Shown here: piece after piece, positions 6,694 to 13,538 of the stretch
Numbering within the stretch: the stretch's first letter is position 1
Layout of the letters: each line of letters opens with the position of its first letter
From: Bacteroidales bacterium
GTDB lineage: Bacteria; Bacteroidota; Bacteroidia; Bacteroidales; VadinHA17
Direction of reading: 5' to 3'
Length of the DNA stretch: 13,538 nt
NCBI GenBank assembly: GCA_027451265.1
Contig: DAIDJT010000035.1
Location: forward strand, 1-13,538
Position numbers and translations under genes: made by a program
The notes under the pieces: model-generated
What the model was told of the DNA's origin: nothing
Databases searched by the model: none
What the model saw: the letters and a program-made list of their open reading frames with translations, nothing else

Positions 6694-9600
6694 TCAGTCC
6701 TTCACGGGTTCCCCCTCGGTCACGGAGTCTTTTCTTTTCTTGTCTTCAGGCTTGATAAACAGGTCTTTCAGCCTGCTGAAATCACGCCTGTAAAACACTC
6801 CCACACCCTGCGTATACGGATGAACCTGGTAATAAAGATTATAGTTTGACCGGTTAAAAACCTTGAACCTTAGCATATCGGTCAGCCTTACCTCCACCGT
6901 AAACTCACCGCTGATGTTGCTGGCCGAGGTATTCGACTGGCTTCCTCTTACATCGACATTCCCGTTGACTGTAACCTTGTCATTCAGCAACTGGGTCGAA
7001 AGCGCCAGCTCCATTTCCTGGTCTGTAAGTTCGCTCCCCGGCCTGTAATTGAAGCCGATGTCAAAATCATTGCTTATCTGTGACAACCAGTTACTGAGCT
7101 GGTTTGAAAGCATTTCAGTGGTGGTGGTCACTCCCACGATGGATGATACCGCATATCCGCCCGGGCTTAACGGTGCCCCTGCTGCAGAACCAGAGTTGTA
7201 AAGTGACGGGTCAGGGTAGAAACTGTTCATCACAAGGAGATACAGAAACTGGCGGCTGAGCTCCTCCTCCGTGTCAATGGCCATTCTCAGCAGTTCACGG
7301 GTCCGTTCATCGGCAGTAGGAAGATTGATATCAAAGCTGATGGCGGGATTAAGCAGCTTCCCCGAGAGGCTGAGTATGCACTCGACAGGCAGCTTGACCT
7401 TAAGCTCGGAAAACTCCTCTTCACCGAAAATCTCCGAAAGTGATGCCTTCGTTTTGTACAGTGCCTTGATATTCAGACTGGCATCCTCAATAGCCCCGTT
7501 CCACGAGACAGAGCCTCCTTCCTGCACCGCGAACCGCTTGTTAAGTATATTACCCAGTGTAAACAGGTAATCTCCGTCACTGATGACATAGTCACCAGCC
7601 ATACGCACGTCACCGCGCGAGTTCAGGGAAATGTTCAGCTTGCCTTCCCCTTTGCCCCTGATAACGCCTCCTGATGTCTCGTCAAGGATCAGCTGTACCT
7701 CAGCCTCCGGCGTTACATCAAGGTCAAAGTTCAGCTCTATCTTGCTTCCCTCTTCCTTCTTCAGGAAGCTGCTCCGCACGCCTTCCTGTTCCTTCTCTTC
7801 CTTCTCCCCTGCGGGGCTGACAAACAAAATATAGGGATAATCACTGACACTCGCTGATGAATTCAGCGGAACAAAGAACTCAGTGTTCGGGGCAGTCCTG
7901 GCTGAGATGTTGAAAACCAGCTTTTCCTCATTTCCCCTTATCCCGGCGTATCCTGAAGCATAAGCTGTACCGTAAAAACTGTCATTGTCCTTGGGCCTGG
8001 TATTGAGAACAAGCATTTTATCCATGTTAATATCAAAATTAACCCCGATATTTTTGAAGGACTGATGTGTTATCATGCCGTTGATTGTCCCCTGGTTCTT
8101 CTTCTCATCATATATCCTGATGTTCCTGAAAATAATGCCTTTGGGTGAGAACCTGACGCTGTCCGAGAAGCTGTACCTGGTCTGCAGGAAGTCGATCTTC
8201 ATTGAGGCATCATGTGCCATTACGGCTCCGGTCATTTCCAGCAGTTTCGGTTTTCCCCTGAGCCTTATTGTTCCTGATCCGAAGCCCCTGATGTCAGAAG
8301 CGAAGGTGCTGACAAAGGGATTAATCACGTCAAGGGGCAGGTCAATGGCTGTTGCCGCAATATCCGCAAGACGGGCTGAGGGTGAATAGGTGCCGCTTAT
8401 GTCAATCAGCTTCCTTCCCACCAGGTCATTGCCGACATTTATGACCGCCAACTTCCTCCTCGGATCCCATTCGCTGTTTATTGTCACAAGCCCGTAGTTG
8501 TTGTCATTCAGCCTGAAGTCGGTGATATTGATCCTGCTCTCGAAGAGAAGGTTTTTATATATATCAGAAAGTGTGAGGCTGCCGCTCATCATACCCTCCA
8601 GCCTCATCTGCGACAATTCCTTCGATTCATCCTGATTTTTGTTGAGTAGGTTGTCAAGGTATGACATGTTGAGCCCCTCGAAACTCAGGGTGAGCTTCTC
8701 CTCGGGAACCTTCGATAGCCTGCCGCCAAGACTGATGTATTTGGTTCTGCTGCTGACAAGTATGTTGTCAAAGAAGGTGCTTACAGAGTCAATGACAATG
8801 CGGGCAGGACTGATATTCCACTGAGAATTGTTAACTGTCACAAGGCTGGGGAGCACTGCCACGGTGAGTGATGGCCTGTTTTCAGCTCCCAGGCTGAAAA
8901 AGCCCCTGGCTTTCACCTCGCCGAAGGTTCTTCCTTCATCCTTATTGTCCCAGTCAATGTTAAGGTCGGTAGTGTCATTGCTGCTCACTGCAGCAAGGTT
9001 GTAATTGCCAAGCTCTGACTTGTCGGGAAGGAGCACCGTGTCGGCCTTCAGGTCCAAATGCATGCTGCCGTTCCTGACAGAACCTGTCAGGTTCATCCGG
9101 CCCATACGCATCCCCATGTACGTAATGGCATCTGCCTTCACATCAGCAATGATCTCCGGACGGTCTGACCAGAAACTACATGTGATACGGGTTCCTTCAG
9201 AAACACCAAGGCCTGTCCCGAAAAACTCGTTCAGCTTGTCAATCTTCTTGATCCTGGCATCAAGGGTGAACTCAGCCTCCGCAGGCTCCTCACCCTTTTT
9301 TGTCACCGGCTTTTTAAACCTCGAAGGGAACAGGTCAGCCAACATTGCCGTTACACCCCTCCCGATAGCCTCAAAAGTGTACCTGCCCTTCACATCCGCG
9401 TCAGTGAAATCTGATCTGAGTTTCAGGCGGGGTTCTCCGTTGACGATTTCCGAATTGATGAGGAAGTCATAGATATTGAGCTTCCCGTTGGAATTCTGCA
9501 GCGTGGAGTTGATCAGCCTCAGGTCTCCTTCCAGGTTGTCAGGTGAATTGCCGCTGAAGTTGGCGGTAACCAGCGCCGTGGCCCTGAAGATGGAATCTTT

Positions 9601-11217
9601 TTTTACAAGGTTGAGAGTATGAAGGTCAGCGCCGGCAAGATTCATGGTAAACTCAAATTCCGGCCTGCTTCCTGCAAGGTCAAACCTCCCCATCAGGTCC
9701 ATCCCTATATTCGGCTCACGGACCGCCACAAGACCATCCCAGATCTTGTCGGCATAGGCGCCTGAAACAGAGATGTTCCTGTAGAGGTATTTATTGATTT
9801 CAACGCTGTCTATCACCCCGTTTATGTTCGCTGAAAGATGCCGGAATGATTTCATCGAGCCGTCAACCTCTGCATGCATCCACAAACCTCCGAACATTTC
9901 GCTGTTCTTCGCTATATACCCCAGGTCAACCGCACTGGTCTTCAGTGAGCACCTGAATCCAAAGGTGTTTTTCCCGTCAGGCCTGAGCGAGAGGTCAGTG
10001 TCAAAGGTGCCCCTTTCAGTGGCAAGCCTTCCGAACGAGACAAAATCAGTTGTGAATCCCGTAAAGCTTCCCCTGTATGAGATCAGTCCAAGGTCATGCA
10101 CCACAGCAGGCAGGATCAGCGGCTTCTTCCCGGGTATTGATAACCTCTCAATATCCGCTGCCCGGGTCTTCATATCAGTGAAACTTATGAAAAGATAACT
10201 TTCATTGACTTTTGGCAATCCGGAAATATCAAAATCAAATCTCAGTCTGGTTGAGCTTTCATAATCAACCCGAATATTTTTCCCTTTAAGCTCTGCAATT
10301 GTGCCGTTAACCCTGCCTGACAGGCTGACCTTCTCGTTTATCCCGGCAAGGGGCCTGACAAAATAGGAGATATCAGAGGTATTTACCACCGAATTATTGA
10401 ACAGGAAATCAATCTTCACTTCATTGATGAAATCCTTCCATGATTCCTCTCCGGGCGGCATTAGCAGAACCCTTTCCGCAGAGACGGCACTTGAGTCTGT
10501 CAGCAGCTCTATGTCCCTGAAAAAGAGGCTGCTTTCCGCCACAGCCATGTTCATGTCGAGGCTCCTGCTTATAAATCCTCCTGCTTCCCGGAACGATAAG
10601 CCCCTTATAACCATACTGACTGAATCAGGAATAATCCTCAGGTCCCTTACTTTTCCGTTTATGCTTCCCAGGTGCATGTTTTTGAAATTGACGATGCCCG
10701 GGACGACCCCGGCAGTGTCAGACTGGTCGGAAAGGGAAAAGGAGCCATCCAGCAGGTCAATGTCAGAAAACCGGATGTCAATCGTTTTGGTGCTGTCATG
10801 TTCGTTCTTCCCAAACAGGGTGTTGAGATAGGCTGTAAGATTCATTACACCGGCAGTGTCCTCAATCAGCCTGAAATCAGGTTCGTGCACGTCAACGGTA
10901 CCGAATTTGTAAAGATTGTGTGACGGTCTGATCTCGCGCAGCCGTAAGTCAACCCTCTTTGCTGCAAGGAGCGTATCTCCGTTCAGATCCCTGAACAGCA
11001 CCCTGTCAAGTAAAATCTCGTGCCAAAGTGAATAGGAAACCCTCCCGACAGCTATCTCTGCACCGGTCTTCTCGTAGATAACCTTCGTCACCCTGTTCAC
11101 CGTCCATGTCTGAATGCGGGGGGCCTGCAGCAGCAGGAAGAGAATCACCGGCACCATAATCAGCGTTGCCGCTATGATGAGAAGGACCCTTACGATTTTT
11201 TTAATAATTTTGGCCAT
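6694..11217 (-). CDS. tamB: TamB-like translocation/assembly or lipid-transport protein (DUF490)
   Basis: This very large envelope protein (1507 residues) is anchored by one N-terminal helix (about residues 9-30, preceded by MAKIIKKIVR) and is otherwise made of repeating short beta strands, as expected for the AsmA/TamB superfamily of periplasm-spanning lipid-transfer bridges. The segment after the anchor (TGAEIAVGRVSYSLWHEI, then LRDLNGDTLL-like) is the standard Bacteroidetes TamB beginning. The C-terminal TamB (DUF490) domain covers roughly residues 1000-1460, including VIRGKGEGKLNISLNSRG, DGDYLFTLGNILNKRF and the LPTADERTRELLRM segment. A Glu/Lys-rich insert lies near residues 1140-1160. 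It is longer than the 1259-residue E. coli protein but normal for Bacteroidetes. No TamA partner is in the window. It is divergent from tsaD and upstream of exbB in the same direction. Confidence 0.92.
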   Translation of the reverse strand: MAKIIKKIVRVLLIIAATLIMVPVILFLLLQAPRIQTWTVNRVTKVIYEKTGAEIAVGRVSYSLWHEILLDRVLFRDLNGDTLLAAKRVDLRLREIRPSHNLYKFGTVDVHEPDFRLIEDTAGVMNLTAYLNTLFGKNEHDSTKTIDIRFSDIDLLDGSFSLSDQSDTAGVVPGIVNFKNMHLGSINGKVRDLRIIPDSVSMVIRGLSFREAGGFISRSLDMNMAVAESSLFFRDIELLTDSSAVSAERVLLMPPGEESWKDFINEVKIDFLFNNSVVNTSDISYFVRPLAGINEKVSLSGRVNGTIAELKGKNIRVDYESSTRLRFDFDISGLPKVNESYLFISFTDMKTRAADIERLSIPGKKPLILPAVVHDLGLISYRGSFTGFTTDFVSFGRLATERGTFDTDLSLRPDGKNTFGFRCSLKTSAVDLGYIAKNSEMFGGLWMHAEVDGSMKSFRHLSANINGVIDSVEINKYLYRNISVSGAYADKIWDGLVAVREPNIGMDLMGRFDLAGSRPEFEFTMNLAGADLHTLNLVKKDSIFRATALVTANFSGNSPDNLEGDLRLINSTLQNSNGKLNIYDFLINSEIVNGEPRLKLRSDFTDADVKGRYTFEAIGRGVTAMLADLFPSRFKKPVTKKGEEPAEAEFTLDARIKKIDKLNEFFGTGLGVSEGTRITCSFWSDRPEIIADVKADAITYMGMRMGRMNLTGSVRNGSMHLDLKADTVLLPDKSELGNYNLAAVSSNDTTDLNIDWDNKDEGRTFGEVKARGFFSLGAENRPSLTVAVLPSLVTVNNSQWNISPARIVIDSVSTFFDNILVSSRTKYISLGGRLSKVPEEKLTLSFEGLNMSYLDNLLNKNQDESKELSQMRLEGMMSGSLTLSDIYKNLLFESRINITDFRLNDNNYGLVTINSEWDPRRKLAVINVGNDLVGRKLIDISGTYSPSARLADIAATAIDLPLDVINPFVSTFASDIRGFGSGTIRLRGKPKLLEMTGAVMAHDASMKIDFLQTRYSFSDSVRFSPKGIIFRNIRIYDEKKNQGTINGMITHQSFKNIGVNFDINMDKMLVLNTRPKDNDSFYGTAYASGYAGIRGNEEKLVFNISARTAPNTEFFVPLNSSASVSDYPYILFVSPAGEKEEKEQEGVRSSFLKKEEGSKIELNFDLDVTPEAEVQLILDETSGGVIRGKGEGKLNISLNSRGDVRMAGDYVISDGDYLFTLGNILNKRFAVQEGGSVSWNGAIEDASLNIKALYKTKASLSEIFGEEEFSELKVKLPVECILSLSGKLLNPAISFDINLPTADERTRELLRMAIDTEEELSRQFLYLLVMNSFYPDPSLYNSGSAAGAPLSPGGYAVSSIVGVTTTTEMLSNQLSNWLSQISNDFDIGFNYRPGSELTDQEMELALSTQLLNDKVTVNGNVDVRGSQSNTSASNISGEFTVEVRLTDMLRFKVFNRSNYNLYYQVHPYTQGVGVFYRRDFSRLKDLFIKPEDKKRKDSVTEGEPVKD
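11205..11212 (+). promoter_or_regulatory. Predicted -7 element for tsaD inside the tamB start
   Basis: TAATTTTG matches TAnnTTTG exactly and lies within the first codons of tamB, read on the opposite strand. Transcription would start near 11219 and give a leader of about 50 bases to the tsaD ATG at 11270. No -33 element at normal spacing was found. The A/T-rich Ile/Lys codons of tamB could produce this by chance. Confidence 0.3.
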
Positions 11218-11228
11218 TCACGAAGTGA

Positions 11229-11245
11229 TTCGCGCCGCAGGCGAA
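11229..11245. repeat. Inverted repeat between tamB and tsaD
   Basis: TTCGC (11229-11233) and GCGAA (11241-11245) are perfect inverted arms around a 7-base centre. An alternative pairing CGCC-GCA-GGCG (11233-11243) is also possible. It occupies the 52-base divergent gap, so it could be an operator acting on both genes or an mRNA hairpin in either leader. It is short and unproven. Confidence 0.3.
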
Positions 11246-11269
11246 GTTATAAAAAAGAGTGATACAAAA

Positions 11270-12295
11270 ATGGCACCAGAAATTACGATCCTTGCGATAG
11301 AATCGTCCTGCGACGACACTTCAGCAGCTGTGATCTGCGACGGTTTCGTACTTTCAAACCTGATAGCCAGCCAGGCTGTTCATATCGCTTACGGCGGCGT
11401 GGTGCCCGAACTGGCCTCGAGGGCACACCAGGCAAACATAGTGCCCGTGGTTGACCAGGCTCTTGCAAAAGCCGGTAAAAGGGCGGATGAAATAAGCGCT
11501 GTGGCCTTTACCCGTGGACCGGGTTTGCTTGGCTCGCTCCTTGTGGGAACATCCTTTGCCAAAGGTTTTGCCCTTGCCCGGAACATACCCCTGATTGCCG
11601 TGAATCACCTCCAGGCACACGTTATGTCCCACTTTGCACTTGAACACGGCCGGGAAAACCGTGTCCCGGATTTCCCTTTCCTGTGCCTGCTCGTGTCAGG
11701 AGGTCATACCCAGCTGATTGTGATCCGTGACTACCTCTCAATGGAACTCATTGGAAATACCATCGATGACGCAGCCGGAGAAGCTTTTGACAAATGCGCC
11801 AAGGTGATGGGACTGCCTTACCCCGGAGGACCGGTGATAGACCGCCTCGCATCTGAAGGCAACCCCGACGCATTCCACTTTGCCAAACCACGGATACAAG
11901 GACTGAATTTCAGTTTTTCAGGACTGAAGACCAGTTTTCTCTATTTTCTCCGTGACAGGCTGGGGGAGGAACCTGACTTCATTGAAAAGAACCTGAAAGA
12001 CCTTGCCGCATCACTCCAGCGAACCATCATCGAGATACTCATTTCAAAACTGGTCCGTGCTTCGAAGGAGACGGGCATCAGGGAGATAGGCATAGCAGGA
12101 GGAGTATCGGCAAACGCGGGCCTGAGACGGGCTGCAACACACGAGGCAGAGAAAAGAGGATGGAACCTCTTCCTGCCTGAGTTCAGGTATACTACTGACA
12201 ATGCCGCAATGATTGGCATAACAGGTTATTACAAATACCTGAAGTCAGATTTTACCGGCCACGACGTGATACCTGCAGCACGGATCGATACGTGA
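11270..12295 (+). CDS. tsaD: tRNA N6-threonylcarbamoyladenosine (t6A37) transferase subunit TsaD
   Basis: TsaD transfers the threonylcarbamoyl group to A37 of ANN-decoding tRNAs, working with TsaB, TsaE and TsaC (none in the window). The protein has 341 residues, the usual length. The frame runs upstream another 52 codons into tamB, but ATG 11270 gives the normal N-terminus ITILAIESSCDDTSAAV. Metal ligands are visible: H113 and H117 in NHLQAH, and D310 in TTDNAAMIG. Other signatures are YGGVVPELASRAH, TRGPGLLGSLLVG, the nucleotide-binding SGGHTQL (143-149) and EAFDKCAKVMGLPYPGGP. All catalytic residues are intact. The gene is divergent from tamB and converges on the thioesterase gene with 40 bases between; that gap shows no clear terminator. 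Confidence 0.97.
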   Translation: MAPEITILAIESSCDDTSAAVICDGFVLSNLIASQAVHIAYGGVVPELASRAHQANIVPVVDQALAKAGKRADEISAVAFTRGPGLLGSLLVGTSFAKGFALARNIPLIAVNHLQAHVMSHFALEHGRENRVPDFPFLCLLVSGGHTQLIVIRDYLSMELIGNTIDDAAGEAFDKCAKVMGLPYPGGPVIDRLASEGNPDAFHFAKPRIQGLNFSFSGLKTSFLYFLRDRLGEEPDFIEKNLKDLAASLQRTIIEILISKLVRASKETGIREIGIAGGVSANAGLRRAATHEAEKRGWNLFLPEFRYTTDNAAMIGITGYYKYLKSDFTGHDVIPAARIDT

Positions 12296-12335
12296 CGGCA
12301 ATAAAAGCATGTTCAGGTATTCCGGTTCCTCCTGA

Positions 12336-12821
12336 TCATTCAGCATGGTAAAATGCTTCCTTGCCGGGGTAGTAGTATCGTCCCATGGCTATTTTCTCAG
12401 GATAAATGAAATAGTCGAGGTCAGCTTCGGCACACAACCTGCCCTCACCGTCACGCAGTACCGCAGTTATAAGCGCATTCTTTTCTTTCTTTTCTAGTAA
12501 CTCCGCCTCAACGGTAATCCTTCCCTTGCTGATATGTACCGGCTTCAGGTATCTTACCGTCATCGATGAGGTAACCCCGGCTGTTCCTGCCTTGATATAA
12601 ATGCACCAGGCACCGGCCTCATCAAGCAGTGTGGCTATGATGCCTCCGTGAAGCACATTGATGTAGCCCTGGAAACATGGGTCAGGGTCCCATGTGGCAA
12701 ACAGTTTCCTGTCATCCTCTTCAAATGTCAGTTTCAGACCGGCATGATTATTCGGGCCACACCCGAAACACATGTTCTGATCCGCATTAAACGGATTCCT
12801 TATCTTCCTTCTTTGTGTCAT
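12336..12821 (-). CDS. PaaI-family hotdog-fold thioesterase
   Basis: This 161-residue protein has a single hotdog domain. The core signature is NVLHGGIIATLLDEAGAW (H58-G59-G60, with D67/E68), followed by GVTSSMTVRYLKPV, the pattern of PaaI/YbgC-like acyl-CoA thioesterases. The N-terminus carries CFGCGPNN (C18 and C21), a two-cysteine motif seen in many bacterial relatives. The substrate is unknown. ATG 12821 overlaps the end of the J-domain gene by 35 bases. I keep it because the NPF...CFGCG stretch is conserved in relatives; an internal ATG at 12773 would remove it. Overlap and shared direction suggest translational coupling to the J-domain gene. Its 3' end faces tsaD. Confidence 0.85.
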   Translation of the reverse strand: MTQRRKIRNPFNADQNMCFGCGPNNHAGLKLTFEEDDRKLFATWDPDPCFQGYINVLHGGIIATLLDEAGAWCIYIKAGTAGVTSSMTVRYLKPVHISKGRITVEAELLEKKEKNALITAVLRDGEGRLCAEADLDYFIYPEKIAMGRYYYPGKEAFYHAE

Positions 12822-13380
12822 TCAGAGATTGATTCCTTTTCTTCTTCTGGGCAATCCATGCACTAAGGTAGATTACCGAAATGATCATATAGGCAATGCC
12901 AATTATGAAGGTAACCGAGGCCAGCGCAAACGAGGGCTCTTCCATTGGTGTCGCGGCTGTCTTCATGCGGTAGATGTACCCGTAAACAGACATGAAAATT
13001 ACCGTGGTCGCCAGTAAAAGGCCAAGGAAAACCATTGTACCGTCAATGACTTTGGCCTGCTGGTAAAGCGGGCTCTTCCTGAACTCATCAAAGGAAGCCC
13101 GTGCATACGCTTCGGCACGCCTGCGCGCCTCGGCCCTCCGGTAATCAATCCATGCCTGGTAATTACGCCTTACCTCTTCCTCAGTTATATTCCTCCTGTA
13201 GGGATGAGATATCAGGTACTCATACGCCTCGCTGATCCGGATAAACATCTCCTGAGAATCAGGCGAATTGTTGCGGTCTGGGTGATACTCCATGGCCTTT
13301 TTCCTGTATGCCTTCCTGATATCATCATCGGAAGCATTCTGCTGCAACCCGAGCACCCTATAGTAATCCCAGAGATTCAT
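12787..13380 (-). CDS. Membrane-anchored J-domain (DnaJ-like) protein
   Basis: This 197-residue protein begins with a J domain (about residues 4-60): DYYRVLGLQQNASDDDIRKA, then YHPDRN with HPD at 33-35, then ISEAYEYL. It lacks the Gly/Phe-rich, zinc-finger and C-terminal substrate domains of DnaJ, so it is a class C (type III) J protein, expected to stimulate a DnaK-type Hsp70 at a membrane. A charged, Arg/Ala-rich helix (about 66-100) links to two hydrophobic segments, about 114-136 and 151-176, followed by a Lys-rich tail. By the positive-inside rule both ends should be cytoplasmic. The gene overlaps the downstream thioesterase by 35 bases. Upstream only a weak, one-mismatch promoter box (TTATTTTG, minus, 13404-13397) is seen. 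The client is unknown. Confidence 0.88.
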   Translation of the reverse strand: MNLWDYYRVLGLQQNASDDDIRKAYRKKAMEYHPDRNNSPDSQEMFIRISEAYEYLISHPYRRNITEEEVRRNYQAWIDYRRAEARRRAEAYARASFDEFRKSPLYQQAKVIDGTMVFLGLLLATTVIFMSVYGYIYRMKTAATPMEEPSFALASVTFIIGIAYMIISVIYLSAWIAQKKKRNQSLNDTKKEDKESV

Positions 13381-13417
13381 CTGTTAAACGCAATATCAAA
13401 ATAAGGACTTTTTTTAT

Positions 13418-13440
13418 CAGCAGAATTATCCGTTCTGTTG
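13418..13440 (+). repeat. Hairpin-forming dyad with following T-run
   Basis: CAGCAGAA (13418-13425), loop TTATCCG, then TTCTGTTG (13433-13440) pair over 8 positions with one G-U wobble in plus-strand RNA, followed directly by TTTTT. This has the form of a terminator, yet no plus-strand gene lies upstream, and the 3' arm includes the TTG proposed as a -33 promoter element. An operator over the promoter is as likely as a terminator. Confidence 0.4.
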
Positions 13441-13466
13441 TTTTTCCCGCTATTCTCTTAAATTTG
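13438..13466 (+). promoter_or_regulatory. Predicted promoter of the right-edge gene
   Basis: TTG (13438-13440), 18 bases, then TAAATTTG (13459-13466): both Bacteroidetes elements are present at near-normal spacing, making this the best-formed plus-strand promoter in the window. The predicted start is near 13473, about 26 bases before the ATG at 13499. Confidence 0.55.
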
Positions 13467-13474
13467 CAATTTAA
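13458..13474. repeat. Perfect 7-base inverted repeat over the -7 element
   Basis: TTAAATT-TGC-AATTTAA is a perfect dyad with a 3-base centre. It covers the -7 box TAAATTTG and the predicted transcription start, a typical repressor-operator position. It is A/T-rich, so chance is possible. Confidence 0.35.
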
Positions 13475-13498
13475 ACTGAATCTAAATAGCACAACCTG

Positions 13499-13538
13499 AT
13501 GGATAGTTCCCGGTTTCTCTTTGCCTTTGGCATCACCC
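13499..13538 (+). CDS. Start of an unidentified gene (runs off right edge)
   Basis: ATG 13499 opens a frame reading MDSSRFLFAFGIT to the window end. The placement about 26 bases after a good promoter supports it as a real start, and the minus-strand J-domain gene is divergent from it. Thirteen residues are too few to name a family; the hydrophobic stretch could be a membrane segment or a beta strand. Confidence 0.45.
   Translation, partial: MDSSRFLFAFGIT

Noticed and set aside
9005..9472. 155-codon plus-strand open frame opposite tamB (and similar ones at 9794-10198 and 10397-10831)
   Set aside because: They lie fully antisense to a clear coding gene, are rich in Ser/Arg/Leu as expected for mirror frames, and show no domain or promoter.
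3421..11217. Possible defence or secretion island
   Set aside because: All genes belong to common housekeeping or envelope families, with no nuclease, toxin, integrase, tRNA edge or composition break visible.
11114..11269. 52-residue upstream extension of TsaD
   Set aside because: It reads through the start of tamB on the opposite strand; the TsaD N-terminal motif begins right after ATG 11270.

Overview
The window looks like an ordinary chromosomal stretch from a member of the Bacteroidota, most likely the order Bacteroidales or a relative. Three things point there. The protein set is typical of that group: a ClC protein with GAEAP in place of the usual gating motif, an ExbB/ExbD/TonB-like cluster, a roughly 1500-residue TamB divergent from tsaD, and a PaaI-type thioesterase with a CFGCG motif. 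Several intergenic regions carry exact matches to the Bacteroidetes -7 promoter element TAnnTTTG. Shine-Dalgarno sequences are generally absent. I see no rRNA, tRNA, CRISPR array, insertion sequence or phage gene. Genes are closely packed; the longest stretch without a gene is about 160 bases.

Layout from left to right. (1) Positions 1-77, minus: the first 25 codons of an M16-family zinc peptidase that runs off the left edge. A 90-base divergent promoter region separates it from (2) a ClC chloride channel/transporter with C-terminal CBS domains (168-1946, plus, probable GTG start). (3) glyA (2107-3387, plus), (4) a stand-alone response-regulator receiver protein (3421-3819, plus) and (5) a TauE/SafE-type permease 12 bases after it (3832-4605, plus). 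(6) Convergent with these, on the minus strand and reading tamB, exbB, exbD, tonB-like: a 1507-residue TamB-like envelope protein (6694-11217), then ExbB (5884-6567), ExbD (5488-5880) and a TonB/TolA-like energy transducer (4617-5507). The last three form a tight operon. (7) tsaD (11270-12295, plus), divergent from tamB across only 52 bases. (8) On the minus strand, a two-pass membrane J-domain protein (12787-13380) whose 3' end overlaps a PaaI/hotdog thioesterase gene (12336-12821). (9) A good promoter with two overlapping dyads (about 13418-13474), followed by the first 13 codons of an unidentified plus-strand gene that runs off the right edge.

How the genes may work together: the minus-strand block 11217 to 4617 is an envelope module. 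TamB bridges the periplasm, and ExbB-ExbD plus the TonB-like protein convert proton-motive force into force across the same space. ClC and TauE/SafE are inner-membrane anion carriers. GlyA (one-carbon metabolism) and TsaD (tRNA t6A37 synthesis) are housekeeping enzymes.

I did not find a convincing undescribed system. The observations most worth a second look are the TamB/ExbBD/TonB neighbourhood, the ClC protein lacking the internal proton-transfer glutamate, the receiver/permease pair, the J-domain/thioesterase overlap, and the dyad-rich promoter at the right edge. All functional statements rest on motif recognition by eye; no database search was possible.
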